A stretch of 64,000 nt of DNA from Coix lacryma-jobi var. lacryma-jobi (GCA_009763385.1 CM019828.1:25967250-26031249); one strand, 5' to 3'; shown: positions 10,557 to 22,238, counted from the first letter of the stretch. Numbers and translations are program-made. The notes: generated by a model not told the origin, from the letters alone.

Positions 10557-13500
10557 TTAGGGTCACCGTCACTAGTTTTAAGGCTCAAACTAAAAAACTA
10601 TTTCGCCAACGATTTTGAGGTCCAAACCATCAATAGATTTCGCTGGAGCTATTGTCCTCATGGTAAATATCCAGGAGCACCGTTGAAAATCATTTAATTT
10701 TATTAGTAGATTTATTTAGACTAAACATAAGTAAGCTGGAGTTAAAAAAAAACTATTGTAAACGATTTATGGTTCCTTCCCTTCTTATTGGCACTAGTGA
10801 ACTCACTGGAGAGGAAGAAAGAGAGGAGCCCTAGCAGTGGTGGCAAGGGCCTAGAAGCGACGGTGGCAACGAGAGACGTACAAGTGCAAGGGGGTGAACT
10901 CACCACACAGAAAGGAAAAAAAAGGGAGGGGTGTGGGCAGTGATGAATCCAGAAAAAAAAATATTTGCATAAGCTTATTCATCTTTCAAATAGCTTTAGC
11001 CTCCTGTAGTGTGTATCTTTGAAAAAAAAAATTAGATAAAACTTAGAAAGGACTCCATGGATCCAGCGGCCGTAGGGGGCTAAAGCCCCACCGTTGAGCA
11101 AAAACAAAAACAAAAGAGAAGCTTGACATCATACTAATAATAATCGATCGTAAGACTAATAAATCACCGCCCATGTGATGATCGTGAGAGAAAAAAACAA
11201 CCGATCCAAACGCTTGAAGGCAGAATCCGGCCAGGGTTAACATTGACATGATATGATATGATATTGATACGATGTCCGAGTTCAGTCCATGAGAAGCTGG
11301 CTGGCTGGCTGGCTGCTTTGGGTGGGTTCGTCCGAAGCCGTGCGTGCGGGCGTGCGTGCGTGCGCGGGCTGGCCCGGGCGCAGAGCGGCAGCGGCACAGT
11401 GCGCGGGCCTGCGCTGCGCTGCGCTGCCCCCCGTGCAGTTGCAGTTGAAAAGAAAGGTGCCTGTAGTGGTTGCAGGAGCGCCCGGGCTATTCAGACAGCA
11501 CTGCTGGCTGGGCATGCATGTTCTGTCAAGGCATCAGGATGGTTGCATTGGGCGATCATCGATCGATCTATCGATCCACCACCATCAGGCAAGGGCGCAA
11601 TGCAATGCAAGCAGGCCTGTTTATTGTTGGGACTCGTACCTGCTGCGTCGTCCAACCGTGCTGCCCAGCCGCATGCACAGCTACTGTACTGCACACATTT
11701 AGTAACAATAATCTAGTACTATAATCCTACTTTGTTTGTTTGTTTTATTTATTCTCAAAAGAAAATGAGGGGAGGGAGGGAGGGACTCGTCGAGTCTGAA
11801 ACCCGCACGCACCCAGACTTGAACTTGCATTGTGCCCGAGATAGATCGTACTACTTGAGTTGCGTCGTCGTCCCTGCTCCCTTTTGTTGAGATTCCTGCT
11901 GGAAGATTGCAATCTCTGCCTTCTTTAAAAAAGGCCTCAGTTGAGAGAGTACTTTGGCCAAGTACGAAAATATTAATTCCCGGTCAAGAGAAAAGGCGCT
12001 GGCAGCAGAAGTGTGTCAAGTGTGTGCGTGTGTGTGTTTAATAAGGCCCAGACCCAGCCGCTTCTTCTGCACTCTGAGCATCAGGCGTCACTTGCTTCGT
12101 CGTTTTATATAATATATCCAGCCAAGCGTGTACTACTAGTAGTATGTTTACTTTGAGTAATAAACAGCGACTCTGTTAATACTGATCGAGTTCTGACCGC
12201 ACAGCAGGTCGGCGTACTTGCCATTTACTGCTTGGTCTCTAAATAATTCTCACGGACAGTGTACACGTGACACAAATTTAACTCAATTTATATAAAATAT
12301 ATATAACATTTATATTTTAAAATAAATTTATTAAAAAACAAAATTTTAAATTTTTTTTTTAATAAAACTAATTATACTATTAATATTAATATTTTTAATA
12401 TAATTTAGTCAAAGTTGTTTGTCAGCAAGCGCAAGCGACGAATATTTAGAAACAAAGTGTACGTTAGATTCAGACATTCAGTCAAGCAAAGAGCAGCATA
12501 GTCTCTCTGTTACCGGTGATGATTGGATGCCGTAACAGGCAGCATTCATGCATACTACCGTGGAAAGAAGGCAGTAATAGCGATGGAGATGTTCCCATTC
12601 CCATTCCCCATTCCCGTCGAGATTTCCATCGTGAGGATCGAGTGGAATAATGCAGCGGCGTCCGTGTACAGTAGTGTGTACACGCGCTTGCTTCTAATCA
12701 AACTGTTGCGGCCGCATGTACACGTACGTTCGGACGTACCGATCCACTGTTGAGAGTGAAAACTGAACGAGAGAGAGAGATCGGCGATCAGGCAGGCAGG
12801 CAGGTGCTACAGGCTAACCTCTCTCTCTCTAGAGGCTCCACTGTGCGTGTCCTTGCAAGCCACACATGTGGTGAGATGACATCTACACGTGCGGTGGGGA
12901 CGCCGGATGCTTTGTTAAACTCGGTGAAAGCCATGAGAGATGGCAGCAGTGGTGGTGGTAGGAGTAGTAGACAGCTGGGACAGTGACAAGCCTTGCGTGC
13001 AGTAAGATCTTCTGCACCCACTCCTTCAGTTTTACCGCACTCACACTCCTCACACTCACACTCACACTCACACTCACACTCCCACAGTGGTGGTAAAAAC
13101 ACCACCATGATAATGCACTACTGTGGGAGTATTTTCCAGTTCCGTGCTTTGCACTTCGTCTTTTCAAAAAGGTTTTGCCATATACAGTGCGAGTAGTAGT
13201 AGTTACTTTCTTTTCTTTTGCAAACTGATCGATTGATGATCCAAAGCAAGCAGCTGTATGTGTGTGTACTTGCAAACAAAGATGAGTAACATAAGCTGGT
13301 GGCTGGTCGCCCCACCCCGGCCGTAGCTATCCCCGGGCGCTCCCTCCCGTGCATGCCCGCGCAACTGCAACGCAATCCCCCGACCCGGAGGCCGGCCGGA
13401 GCAGCCACCACACCACCGGCGCGCATAAATGGGTGTCGGCGACCCGCGAGCCAGCCGTCCCAGCACAGACGATCCATCTCCTCCCCCTTCCCGGCTCCCG

Positions 13501-13848
13501 CCCGCAGCAGGAGCAGCTAGCCTATCCAACAGTGAAAAGCACCCGCGCTCCCGGCCGGCCCTCCCCTCCCATCCCTCCCTCCCCCCTGCGAACCAGGGTG
13601 TGCGTGCGGTGCGGCCGCGCGAGCGATCCATCATCTATATCCATCTGACGGGAAAACGTGAAGGGGCCGAGCGAGATGCCTGCCTCCGATCCCTCCTCCC
13701 TGTAGCGTTCTCCTCCGTCCTCTCTAGCTCCAGCCGCCGTGCGGGTTTCTGCTGCTGCGGAAGAAGCGCGAGGAGCAGTGTCCTCCGGGCCGCTCATCCT
13801 CTCCTCTCCTCCTCTCCCGCGCGCAGTCCCGCGGCCGGGCCACGCACG
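10557..13848 (+). promoter_or_regulatory. Upstream region and 5' leader of the MYB gene
   Basis: No gene seen. The region turns from AT-rich repeat remnants (to about 11060, and again 12240-12420) to GC-rich unique-looking DNA. It has short simple repeats (ctgg near 11296, gtgc near 11340, caggcagg near 12790, ctcaca at 13039-13080). An 'ataaat' at 13425 is the only weak TATA-like site near the gene. The leader from about 13450 to 13848 is C/T-rich, as in many grass 5' UTRs. I cannot place the transcription start. Confidence 0.4.
13039..13080. repeat. (CTCACA)n microsatellite upstream of MYB
   Basis: Six to seven units of 'cactca'/'ctcaca' in a row, about 800 bp before the chosen MYB start codon. 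Confidence 0.85.
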
Positions 13849-16583
13849 ATGCCGTGCTCGTCGCCGGCCCCGACGTGGCTGCTGCGCGTGGCAGCCGACC
13901 AGGCCTCGTCCTCGTCCTCGTCCAGGGGCGGCGGCCGCGTGCTCACGGCCGGCACCACCACCATGGACACGGCCGCCACCGCTGCAGGTGGTGGCGGCGG
14001 CGGCGCCGGGGGCAATGCCGCCGACCTCCAGGAGAGCAGCAGCAGCGGCGGCCAGTCCCGGCTCGCGGCGCGCGGCCACTGGCGCCCCGCGGAGGACGCC
14101 AAGCTCCGCGAGCTCGTCGCGCTCTACGGGCCGCAGAACTGGAACCTCATCGCCGAGAAGCTCGACGGCAGATCCGGTACGCACGTCCATGCATCATCTG
14201 CCTGCCTGACGCCCTGACCTCGTCAGTCGTCACCACGCATTCATCTGGCGATCATCAGTATATACAAATACAATACAATAGGTCACCGTCACCTATATAT
14301 ATAGGACGAGAGTGCTTACTGTTTCGCGTGGTTTCACCTATAATCCAACCTTTGTTGCAGGGAAGAGCTGTCGGCTCCGGTGGTTCAACCAGCTGGACCC
14401 GCGGATCAGCAAGCGGCCCTTCAGCGACGAGGAGGAGGAGCGGCTGATGGCGGCGCACCGCTTCTACGGCAACAAGTGGGCCATGATCGCGCGCCTCTTC
14501 CCGGGGCGCACGGACAACGCCGTCAAGAACCACTGGCACGTCATCATGGCGCGCAAGTACCGCGAGCAGTCCACGGCGTACCGCCGCCGCAAGCTCAACC
14601 AGGCGGTCCAGCGGAAGCTCGACGCCACCGCGGTCGTCGCAATGCCGGCGGCGGCCGCGGGCACGGGGGATGTCGTCGGCGCCGTCGTCGGTCACCACCA
14701 CCTCCTGCCCGCCGCCGCCGCGCACGACGCCGCGTACAGCTTCGCCGCCGCGGACCCCTACTACGGCTTCGGCGGCTTCCGCCAATACTGCAGCAGCAGC
14801 AGCAGCTTCCCGTTCCCGCCTGCCGGCGCCGCTTCGGCCGAGGACCCGCCGCCGCCGCCTCCCTTCTGCTTGTTCCCTGGTGAGCTCTCCGGCAATCATG
14901 CATTACCTAGCACGGCACGACACCGCGACCGCATTCTCGCATTCTCACATCACGGGCGGACGGAGTGTGTGCGTGCATGACAGGCGGGCCCGTGGCACAC
15001 GTACAGTAACTCCCTGCTACCGCCCCCCGGCCGGGGTGATTGTTCCCCCACCATGACCGTGTCGATCCGGCCGGCAGCGCTCGCTCACTGGCTGACAGAT
15101 GAGCCCGAGAAGCTCGCGGAGCCCATCTATCAGCGAGTGTCACGGGACTGTTCTCCCAGTCCCAGGCTCGCCCGATGGATCCTGCCCGTCATTTTTTACT
15201 GTGTGACCTACTGTAGTAGCCTAGCAGCCCGGCCTGTGTGTTGTTGGTACAGTGTCCGTGTGACGAGACCTATCTCTATCTACCTGATGCTGGGGCTGGG
15301 GATGTACGGTTGCGGCTGCAGCGTTTCCACTGTAGCAGCAGAGGCCGTGACACACTGTAGGAAGGAGGAGTCCGCACGGTTGGGCACACAGTACATTCAG
15401 GCAGGCAGGCGCACAGCATCGATGAACCATGATTCCATGATAGGCAGACACGGGACGAATCAATGGAGGCCCCGATCGGGCGGTGCACTGCGCTGCACGC
15501 GCACGGCCTCCGGTCCGTCGTCCGATCCGATCAGATCCCGCGCGCACCTGTAGCGAGCCTTGGCACCGGCACCGCCACACCGGCGGGCCACTAGTACCGG
15601 CTCCCCTGGCGGGCGTAAATGCCTTTGCTTGAAATAGGAAGCGCTGCGGCCTGCGGGGGCGAGATCTCGTCGGCATCGGAGACCAGACCAGGCACGCACA
15701 GGCCCGCCGGGAAGACTTGGACTTTCAGCACGGCGCCACAGTGCCGCGCATTGCATGCATGCATGTCGCACACACGCGCGCGCTGCCAAAGCCAGCAGAC
15801 GAGCCGGGCAGGCGCAGGGAGTCGCGCGCCGCAGATCGATGACGTGCCAAGGCGATGCCGCCATCAATGCGGCCGCTAGCTGCAGCCCCTTGCTTGCTCT
15901 CACTCACCTGCTGTGCTGTGCCTTCTTCTGTTGGCCTTCTCCTGTGTGCGTGCCTGCGTGCGTGTTTTTCCGTAGAGGGTTTTGTTTGCGTCTTTAATTT
16001 CCCTCCTGATCAATTATTGGTCTCTTCTTGATTGTGCCATTTGCGGCGTCGCTTTCGATCGGGTGGTCTCTCCAAAACTTCCAAGATGCGCAGCACACAC
16101 ATAGATACAGCCCCGCCACTGCTTCAATTAATCAGTCGCTAACACTCACAGTAACACCACACCACACCACACCACACCACTATCTCTCACGCGACCCTGC
16201 AAAATCCGCTTGTCTTGTCTTCTGATCCATGACATACAATGCATGCAGGGCCCAGCAGCGCGGCGGCGGCGGCGGCGCACGCCGACAGCAGGCGCCTTCC
16301 CTGGTCGTCGTCGTCGGACGCCGCCGCCGGCGGCGGCGCCCGGTACGGGGAGCCGCAGCTCCTGCTGCCCGTTCTTCATCATCAAGGAGGCTGGATCGAC
16401 GGCGTCGGCGGCGTGGCCGGCGGCGGCCACCACCACGAGGCGCAGTTCGTCTTGGGCAGCGGCGCGGCCGCCGCCTTTGAAGCGACGACAAGACAGCAGG
16501 GCGCTGGTGGCGCTCACTTTGAAGCTGCCGCGGCGGCGGCGCCGCCAGCGTTCATAGATTTCCTCGGGGTCGGAGCCACATGA
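13849..16583 (+). CDS. R2R3-MYB transcription factor, subgroup 21 (MYB52/54/56/105/117 group), three exons
   Basis: Exons are 13849-14176, 14361-14879 and 16249-16583. Introns start GT and end AG, and both split a Gly codon after its first base. The protein is 393 aa. R2 spans about residues 76-123 (Trp78, Trp98, Trp117) and R3 about 127-178 (Phe130, Trp149, Trp168; KNHWHVIMARK). GHWRPAED, WFNQLDPRISKRPF and the C-terminal FIDFLGVGAT point to subgroup 21. In Arabidopsis this group includes MYB52/54 (cell wall) and MYB105/117 (organ boundaries); the role here is inference. It should act in the nucleus, binding MYB sites in DNA. The N-terminus is Ser/Gly-rich and the C-terminus is Ala/Gly/Pro-rich and low in complexity. 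An alternative start, Met39 at 13963, has a stronger context (CCACCATGG). The frame is also open upstream to 13429. Third codon positions are almost all G or C, as in many grass genes. Confidence 0.92.
14177..14360 (+). other. MYB intron 1
   Basis: 184 bp, GT at 14177 and AG at 14359-14360. It interrupts R2 within the GRSG|KSCR motif, the conserved first intron position of plant R2R3-MYB genes. The splice restores the Gly110 codon. Confidence 0.9.
14880..16248 (+). other. MYB intron 2 (1369 bp)
   Basis: GT at 14880 and AG at 16247-16248; joining them rebuilds a Gly codon in frame and gives the expected subgroup C-terminus. It is long for this family and GC-rich, without an obvious transposon. 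It carries short repeats such as 'gcatgcatgcatg' near 15743 and an 'acacc' run at 16154-16180. If it were retained, translation would stop at 14980 and the C-terminal motif would be lost. Confidence 0.8.
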
Positions 16584-17257
16584 GTGCCCCCGCGCGCATG
16601 TGCATGCATGCATGCTCGGCTTGCGGTTAGTTGCAGGTGGATATGATCTAGTCTAGCCAGGACAAGTAGTAGCTCGAGCTTGATCTAGTGCGGCAGCCTC
16701 TATTATCTATCTAGCTTTGTCATACGAGTACATGCATCTATCCACGGCAGTCTTTAGCTTATGTAGTAGTAGCACTATGTACGTACGTATGTATATCTAG
16801 CTAGGAACAGGTGACGCAGATTGAGCTTATTTCACGGGGCTTTGTAGATCGACGAGGGAGGGATATGCTTGGACTTTGATCATTTGGGATGATCGGGACT
16901 TGATTAGCCCCCAGCCATATATATGTATGTTTGTATGTATTCAGGCAAGAAAGATCGATGATGGTGAATCGAAGAGCTAAATTTTCAGTGATGCATGGAT
17001 TCTTTTACTAGCCAGTGTAGAAGAGGCATTTTGCTCTGAGGACCTAAAATCCTCTTTTGAGCCTTCGTTGTATCTACGCTTTCTTTGGCTTGTACTTTGC
17101 TCTTTTTCTCCCCTATTTGCTTGTCCTGCCAGCAATTTTCCAAAAAAAAAAAAGTGTGGAAGCATGCATATGAGGGTAGGGACTGAAAGCCTAGCAAAGC
17201 TAGTAAATGGACTAGCCCAGTATATGTTCTTTTCCTTGGCTGTCCTTCAACACCTTA
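16584..17257 (+). other. 3' flank of the MYB gene, presumed 3' UTR and downstream DNA
   Basis: No further gene seen. Low-complexity 'catgcatg', 'agctag' and 'gtatgtat' runs follow the stop. I see no clear single polyadenylation signal. Confidence 0.4.
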
Positions 17258-17420
17258 CTCCCTCCGTCCTTTTTTAAGTGTTTTTTAAGTGTTCTCCAGA
17301 AAACGTGTCTGTGAGGGAAACACAGATTTCTAGAGACACTTATTTTGGGACGGGTCCAGAAAATATGTCTGTGAGGGAACACACGGATTTCTAGAGACAC
17401 TTATTATGGGACGGAGGGAG
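17258..17420. mobile_element. Stowaway MITE with internal duplication
   Basis: The ends CTCCCTCCGTCC and GGACGGAGGGAG are inverted and flanked by TA (17256-17257, 17421-17422), the Tc1/mariner-type signature. Length is 163 bp. The interior is a near-exact direct duplication of about 60 bp: 'ccagaaaacgtgtctgtgag' and 'ccagaaaatatgtctgtgag', each running to 'gacacttatt...gggacgg'. Confidence 0.85.
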
Positions 17421-17422
17421 TA

Positions 17423-17947
17423 TTACTTTGGAGCACCCAGTTGTGTGTGTGTGTTTAGGCTCTTGTCTTGGCATCATGGCATTGGTTTCTATACAAATGG
17501 GTGTGACCATGTAATAATGCGTCCATGATGATTGCGGTACCTTTTAAGAATTGTTGCCTTATTTTAGCAATTATACTTTGCATCACCACATTTTAAATTT
17601 GCAACATTTCGTGATTGTTGTTGCATGATGTACTAGGAAAAAACCCTACAAACTGTGAATAAAATTAAAACATATGACGTCAATCACAGAAGTCAATCAT
17701 TATTGGCACTAACAATAGCAGCCATCGGACCGAAGAGCAGCGAAGATCACACTTATTAAGTCAAGAACAGAGAGATTTACGAGCAAACCACTAAAAGACA
17801 TGAATTATGCTTCCGTGGCGAAGAATGACTAGTTTCTAAAAATAAACTAGCAAAGGGTAACCAATCATGCTTGCGAGACAAAGAATGATTAGTTTCTGAG
17901 TAAACTAGCAAAGGAACCGCCAAAGTTCTCGCCCAGGAGGGGCCCAT
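17423..17947. other. Intergenic stretch, no feature recognised
   Basis: AT-rich, many stops on all frames. A short direct repeat ('gaatgactagtttct' / 'gaatgattagtttct', near 17823 and 17883) is the only structure I see. Confidence 0.4.
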
Positions 17948-18265
17948 CACTACGGGAAAACTAAACTTTGCCGAGTGTTTTTTTCTTTGCCGAGAGAGGC
18001 TCCCTCGGCAAAGCTAATTTTCAAATCACATTTTGAAGCAGTAAATTAATCCAAATGAAAAAGTTTTCAACTACAAAGTTGTTTAACTTATCAAGATGAA
18101 CAATTTTTGTTTTGGTGATTTCTTCATTTGACAAACTTAAAATAAATTTATTCACAAATCTTACATATTTGTCCGATAGTTTATGAAACTACAAGAGTGA
18201 TATATAATGTTTGTGAATAATATTAGATCCACAATTTCGAATGCACAAATGGTCAAATGACCAAA

Positions 18266-18780
18266 ATAAACTTTGTAGATCTTGACAAGTTATGAAAGTT
18301 TGTAGTTGATAACTTTTTAATTTCAAGTCATCTAGTTATGCAAATCTGCGTTCGAATTTGAAAAATTTAAAATTCGAATTTTTCAAAATACCTCAGATGG
18401 AAAAATGACCAAAACAAAAGTTGTAGATCTCAAAATGTTATGAAACTTTGTAGTTGACAACTTTTTTATTTGAAATCATCTTGTCTTGCAAAACTGTATT
18501 TGAATTTAAAAATTTTGAAATTTGATTTTTTTTAAATACCTCAGATGGAGAAATGGCCAAAAGTAAAGTTGTAGATCTCAAAAAGTTATGAAACTTTGGT
18601 GTTGACAACTTTTTGATTTGAAATCGTCTTGTCAACGAAAACTACGTTTCAAATTGTCAAATTTGAAATTTAAATTTTTAGAAACGACCTCGAATAGAAA
18701 AACTACCAAAATAAAAGTTGTAGATCTCGAAAAGTTAGAAAACTTTGTAGTTGACAACCTTTTGATTTGAATTCGTTTAG
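18266..18780. repeat. Four-unit tandem repeat inside the CACTA element
   Basis: Units of about 148 bp share 'gttgtagatctcaaaa', 'ttatgaaactttg' and 'ttgacaacttttt' (starts near 18272, 18420, 18569, 18717). A related inverted piece ('caactacaaagttgttt') lies at 18068. Confidence 0.8.
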
Positions 18781-18859
18781 GGCCTCAAATAAGCAAGTTA
18801 CATTCAGTTTAGTATAATATATAGGAAACCGAAACGGAGATGGAACGGATATGAGTGTG

Positions 18860-18912
18860 TAGTGCAGTGGTAGAGGAGGCTCTGCGCGAGCGAGAGGTCG
18901 TGAGTTCAAATC
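18860..18912 (+). other. tRNA-like A-box/B-box module in the CACTA element
   Basis: 'tagtgcagtggtag' (A-box-like, 18860) and 'gagttcaaatc' (B-box-like, 18902), about 42 bases apart. Consistent with a tRNA-derived or SINE-derived insert; not a functional tRNA gene by eye. Confidence 0.5.
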
Positions 18913-19231
18913 TTGCTGACTGCGTGAGAGAAAATTAAATTTTACTGACTGTGTGAGAGAAAATTGCCTGAAAAATACCAGGACTTGTGATTTCGAGGGA
19001 GATGGGTGGACGCTACCCAGTGGGTTCCTCCCCTAATTAAATAAAAAAATTTCCCTATTTTTTCGGGTTTTTTTTTGTTTTTTCTTTGCTGAGTGCCACG
19101 TCAGCACTCGACAAAGCCTTGGTACTCGGCAAAGAGCCCTTTGCCGACATTTTCTTTGCCGAGTGCTGTTTGCCGAGTGTGGCACTCGGCAAAGCCTTTG
19201 CCGAGTGCATTTAAGGCTTTGCCGAGTGCCT

Positions 19232-19421
19232 CAAGCAATCGGCAAAGAATCAATCTGCTGTAGTGCATGGGGGCAAGGACGTCGCCGGTTTGCCCTAGGT
19301 CGGCCGACAAGCATATTGCACCATCCCAAGCAATCGGCAAAGAATCGATCTGCTGTAGTGCATGGGGGCAAGGACGTCGCCGGTTTGCCCTAGGTCGGCT
19401 GACAAGCATATTGCACCATCC
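19232..19421. repeat. 95-bp tandem duplication across the CACTA right end
   Basis: Two copies (19232-19326 and 19327-19421) differ at about two bases. Each contains the last 34 bp of the CACTA element plus about 61 bp of flank. The second copy therefore carries a detached CACTA end (ending 'gctgtagtg' near 19360). Confidence 0.9.
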
Positions 19422-20282
19422 TTGTTCGTCAAATCAAGTGATGAACAATAACATAGGGCTGGAAGAGGACATAACGGAGTTGTAGATGCAAAACAACGAT
19501 TGAATTGTAGGATGTCTCAATCGTACACGTACCCCTTATTTATTTGTCCACAACTAATAAACCAAATTTCATTACCAAAGCAACGAAATTACAAAAGTAA
19601 CGGTCTTAGAAAGACTAGACATACCAACGTTCCAGATAGACTCCATGCATGAACTCAATGTAACCCTTATCTATAAAAAGGAGTAAGGGTGGTCCTATCC
19701 TGTTTGAAAACCAATACGATACTATTCTTATGTCGCTTTACAGTGTTTTCAGTAGATTAGACCAAAATTGTCATGGGCCGATTATAAAATTGACCTTGGC
19801 CTAATTTGATTGTCAACATATGTCCCCTGTTTTATGTGAGGTTTATACAAAATTGAAAGCACAAAAAACACAAAATAGCAACAATGTCATCCTCATCGGC
19901 TATTCAACGACTAAGGGCAGTGTATAGTACATGGGCCTTTTTTCTGAGGGAGATAATAAGATATTGGTCATATAAATTTATCCATAAGAGTATGCATAGC
20001 TGAAATATAACACTTATGATCTTGAAATAAAAAGTCATCAACAGGCAAGATGATTTGACAACCATCCATAATATAAAGACCCATACCAAGGATTAAAATA
20101 AGGAACGAAGGGATAACCATGCATACCTGGAAATGAATTCCATATAGACATAGGCAGATAATATGGATGATGTCATGACCAATAATTTTGATGATTTGGT
20201 GCAGACCTCTAACTTGACAATTGTTTCTTGAATCACCTTCTCTCATTTGCCCTCGTTGCACCACTTGCTTGAGCATCATCCC
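19422..20282 (-). other. Old repeat remnant at the left flank of the nest
   Basis: No intact gene. On the minus strand a Tyr/Trp/Pro-rich reading frame (about 20282-19990; includes HHPYYLPMSIWNSF) continues, in frame and with a few stops, into sequence at 58395-58480. This shows that the outer element split it. It may be part of an old retroelement gag or linker; I cannot name it. Confidence 0.35.
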
Positions 20283-21495
20283 TATAAGGAAAATGGACCT
20301 CAGCCCATTTGACTTTGGATTTTGGTGTTTGATGATCAACACAACCATATTGGACTAATGTGTTAGCAAGTGTTTGTTTTGTAGTTCAATAGGGTGCAAA
20401 TGTGACTTGGACAAAGGCTACGTGGTGATCCGATGATCAACACCTCAAGCAAGACATTGGAAGCTCATAGGAGACTCACTAAGATCAAGCAAAGTCCAAG
20501 GCACAAGACTGGAACCAAGACGACACAAGCAATCACGAAGAATCAAAGAGAAAGGGACATCGGACGCTGCATCGGACACGTAGCCTTTGTCCAAGTTATT
20601 CTCCAACGGCTCTATTTGGTTGGGGCTATATATATACCCCCATGGCCGGCCAAAAACACAATGTTGGAGCTCAAGGAAGTGTACCAAGTGCTTAGACACA
20701 TATTTAGTTGCTCTAGCCACCAAAGTGCTTAAGTGATATACTAGGTGATTAGTGTAGGTGCTTTGCGAAGTGCTTAGGCTAGTTAGACCATCGCTTTGCG
20801 CTTGCTCTAGGTGTTAGGCCTAGTGTTTAGTGAGGTTTGCATACCTCTTACCTACCGGTGCTTGCGCGCACCGTTGATTGTACATCGGAGGGGCTTGTAG
20901 TCTTGCGAGACCACACCAACCGCGTTTGTGGTGTGGCTGCCACCGTGTACCAAAGGGAACAAGGCTCGCGGCGGTTCGGCCGGAAGCTTGATAGTGAAGA
21001 CGGCGGGGAGCATCCGGGAGAGGCCTTGCCACGAGTGGCTTAACCGGAGACCCACTTGCGCGTGGGGAAGGCCCGGGGCTATCCATGAAGTTACTTGACT
21101 GGGAGCTTGGCCCTTGCGAGGGATTCCTTACAAGGGGCTCCAACGAGGACTAGGGGATGCTTTCGCGCTTCTCGATACCTCGGTAAAAATACCAGAGTCG
21201 TCAATGAGAGTTTGCATCTCTACCACACTCTTTAGCTTCCGCATTTACTTGCTACCTTTGTTGTGTGATTTACCTTTTCTAGCTTAGTTGATAGGCTAAT
21301 TGATAGGTTTGGATCATAGGTTGCAAAACTCTTTTGCGGTAGAGATAGCAACACACCTAGCAAAACCTTAGTTACACATTGGATAGTTTACTTTCTTGCA
21401 TAGGTTTTGACTAGGTGGAAATTAGAGGCCATAGTTTAGAATAGAAGTTTTAAGTTGCCTAATTCACCCCCCTCTTAGGCGTCACGGTCCTTTCA
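20283..21495 (+). repeat. 5' LTR of the outer gag-only element
   Basis: 1213 bp. It starts TATAAGGAAAATG (the partner starts TGTAAGG, so the terminal G was mutated) and ends GGTCCTTTCA. A TATA box (20627-20636) precedes a 'catggccggcc' motif. Only a stub of the 'catcggacgc' palindrome array is left near 20560. Confidence 0.9.
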
Positions 21496-21497
21496 AT

Positions 21498-21509
21498 TGG
21501 TATCGGAGC
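21498..21509 (+). promoter_or_regulatory. Primer binding site of the outer element
   Basis: TGGTATCGGAGC two bases after the LTR; Met-tRNA type with one change from TGGTATCAGAGC. Confidence 0.8.
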
Positions 21510-21575
21510 CGGTTGGCTCATTTGTGGACTCTTGGCTTCACCGCCTTCGAGTCGACGCCCCTAAGAGTGGTTAGG

Positions 21576-22238
21576 ATGGATACCTCTAGGCCTCCGCACT
21601 TTGACGACACTAACTTCCCTTACTATAGTGCTAGAATGGCTTGCTACCTAGAAGCCGTTGATCTAGGTGTTTGGAGAGTCACCCGCGATGGGATGAGACC
21701 CCTTAAGAATCCCATCAAATGAATCGCTGGCGATGAAAAAGAAATTTATCTCAATGCTAGAGCTGAAAATTGCTTGTTTGAATCTCTTAGCATGGATGTC
21801 TTTAACCATGTCTTTTCTTTACAAACATCTCATGAAATTTGATTAAAGCTACATGAGCTCCATGATGGTACAAGTAATGTACGTGAGCAAAAACATCACC
21901 TAACAAAAACAAGCTATGATTCCTTTAAAATGAATGATAATGAACTTGTTCGTGATATGTATTCTCGTTTGAATCTAATTATCAATGAGCTCAATTCTAT
22001 AGGAATTACAAAGCTAGGTGATGCGGATATTGTGAAGAAGATCATCTTCGTGCTTCCAAAGAACAAATATGCAACTATCATCACCATCCTCCACAACATG
22101 GAGGACTTGAGCACCATGACCCCGACCATTGTCATTGGCAAATTGGTGGCATTTGAGATGTCACGCAAGATGGGTCAAGAAGAAGCCACTTCATCAAGCA
22201 AAGGCAACACTCTCACATGTGATGAGCACAAAAATATG
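21576..22238 (+). pseudogene. Gag, 5' part, of the outer element (interrupted)
   Basis: The frame starts at MDTSRPPHFDDTNF and shows UBN2-type gag similarity (YYSARMACYLEAVD; later RDMYSRLNLIINEL and VLPKNKYATIITIL). Two in-frame TGA codons occur, at 21720 and 21840; the second probably replaces a Trp. The frame is cut at 22243 by the nested element and resumes without a shift at 54431. Gag would form the particle shell; this copy is dead. Confidence 0.85.

Larger units (their letters stand above)
17948..19265. mobile_element. Non-autonomous CACTA (En/Spm-type) element with CAT target duplication
   Basis: The left end is CACTACGGGAAAA and the right end reads CACTACAGCAGATT on the minus strand. 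Subterminal 'ctttgccgagtg' repeats occur in both orientations at the two ends (17975-18012; 19085-19250), as expected for transposase-binding sites. The 3-bp duplication CAT is perfect (17945-17947, 19266-19268). Length is 1318 bp and no transposase is encoded, so it depends on a partner. The interior holds a four-unit tandem repeat and a tRNA-like module. Confidence 0.92.

Noticed and set aside
11258..11716. Overlapping open frames upstream of the MYB gene as a possible second gene
   Set aside because: Frames overlap on both strands in simple-repeat, GC-rich DNA (ctgg and gtgc runs), with no recognisable domain.
12240..12420. AT-rich block upstream of the MYB gene as a MITE
   Set aside because: No inverted ends or target duplication that I can define; left as part of the upstream region.
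13522..14190. Long open frames on the minus strand over the MYB exons
   Set aside because: They are shadows of the GC-rich exon; the plus strand carries the conserved MYB repeats with correct splice sites.
14907..15903. Several open frames of 60-170 codons inside MYB intron 2
   Set aside because: GC-rich sequence gives chance open frames on both strands; no domain is seen and the splice frame across the intron is exact.
20820..21143. ORFs repeated at 20.8, 23.0, 53.8 and 57.7 kb as a gene family
   Set aside because: They are parts of four LTR copies of one family and are open on both strands.
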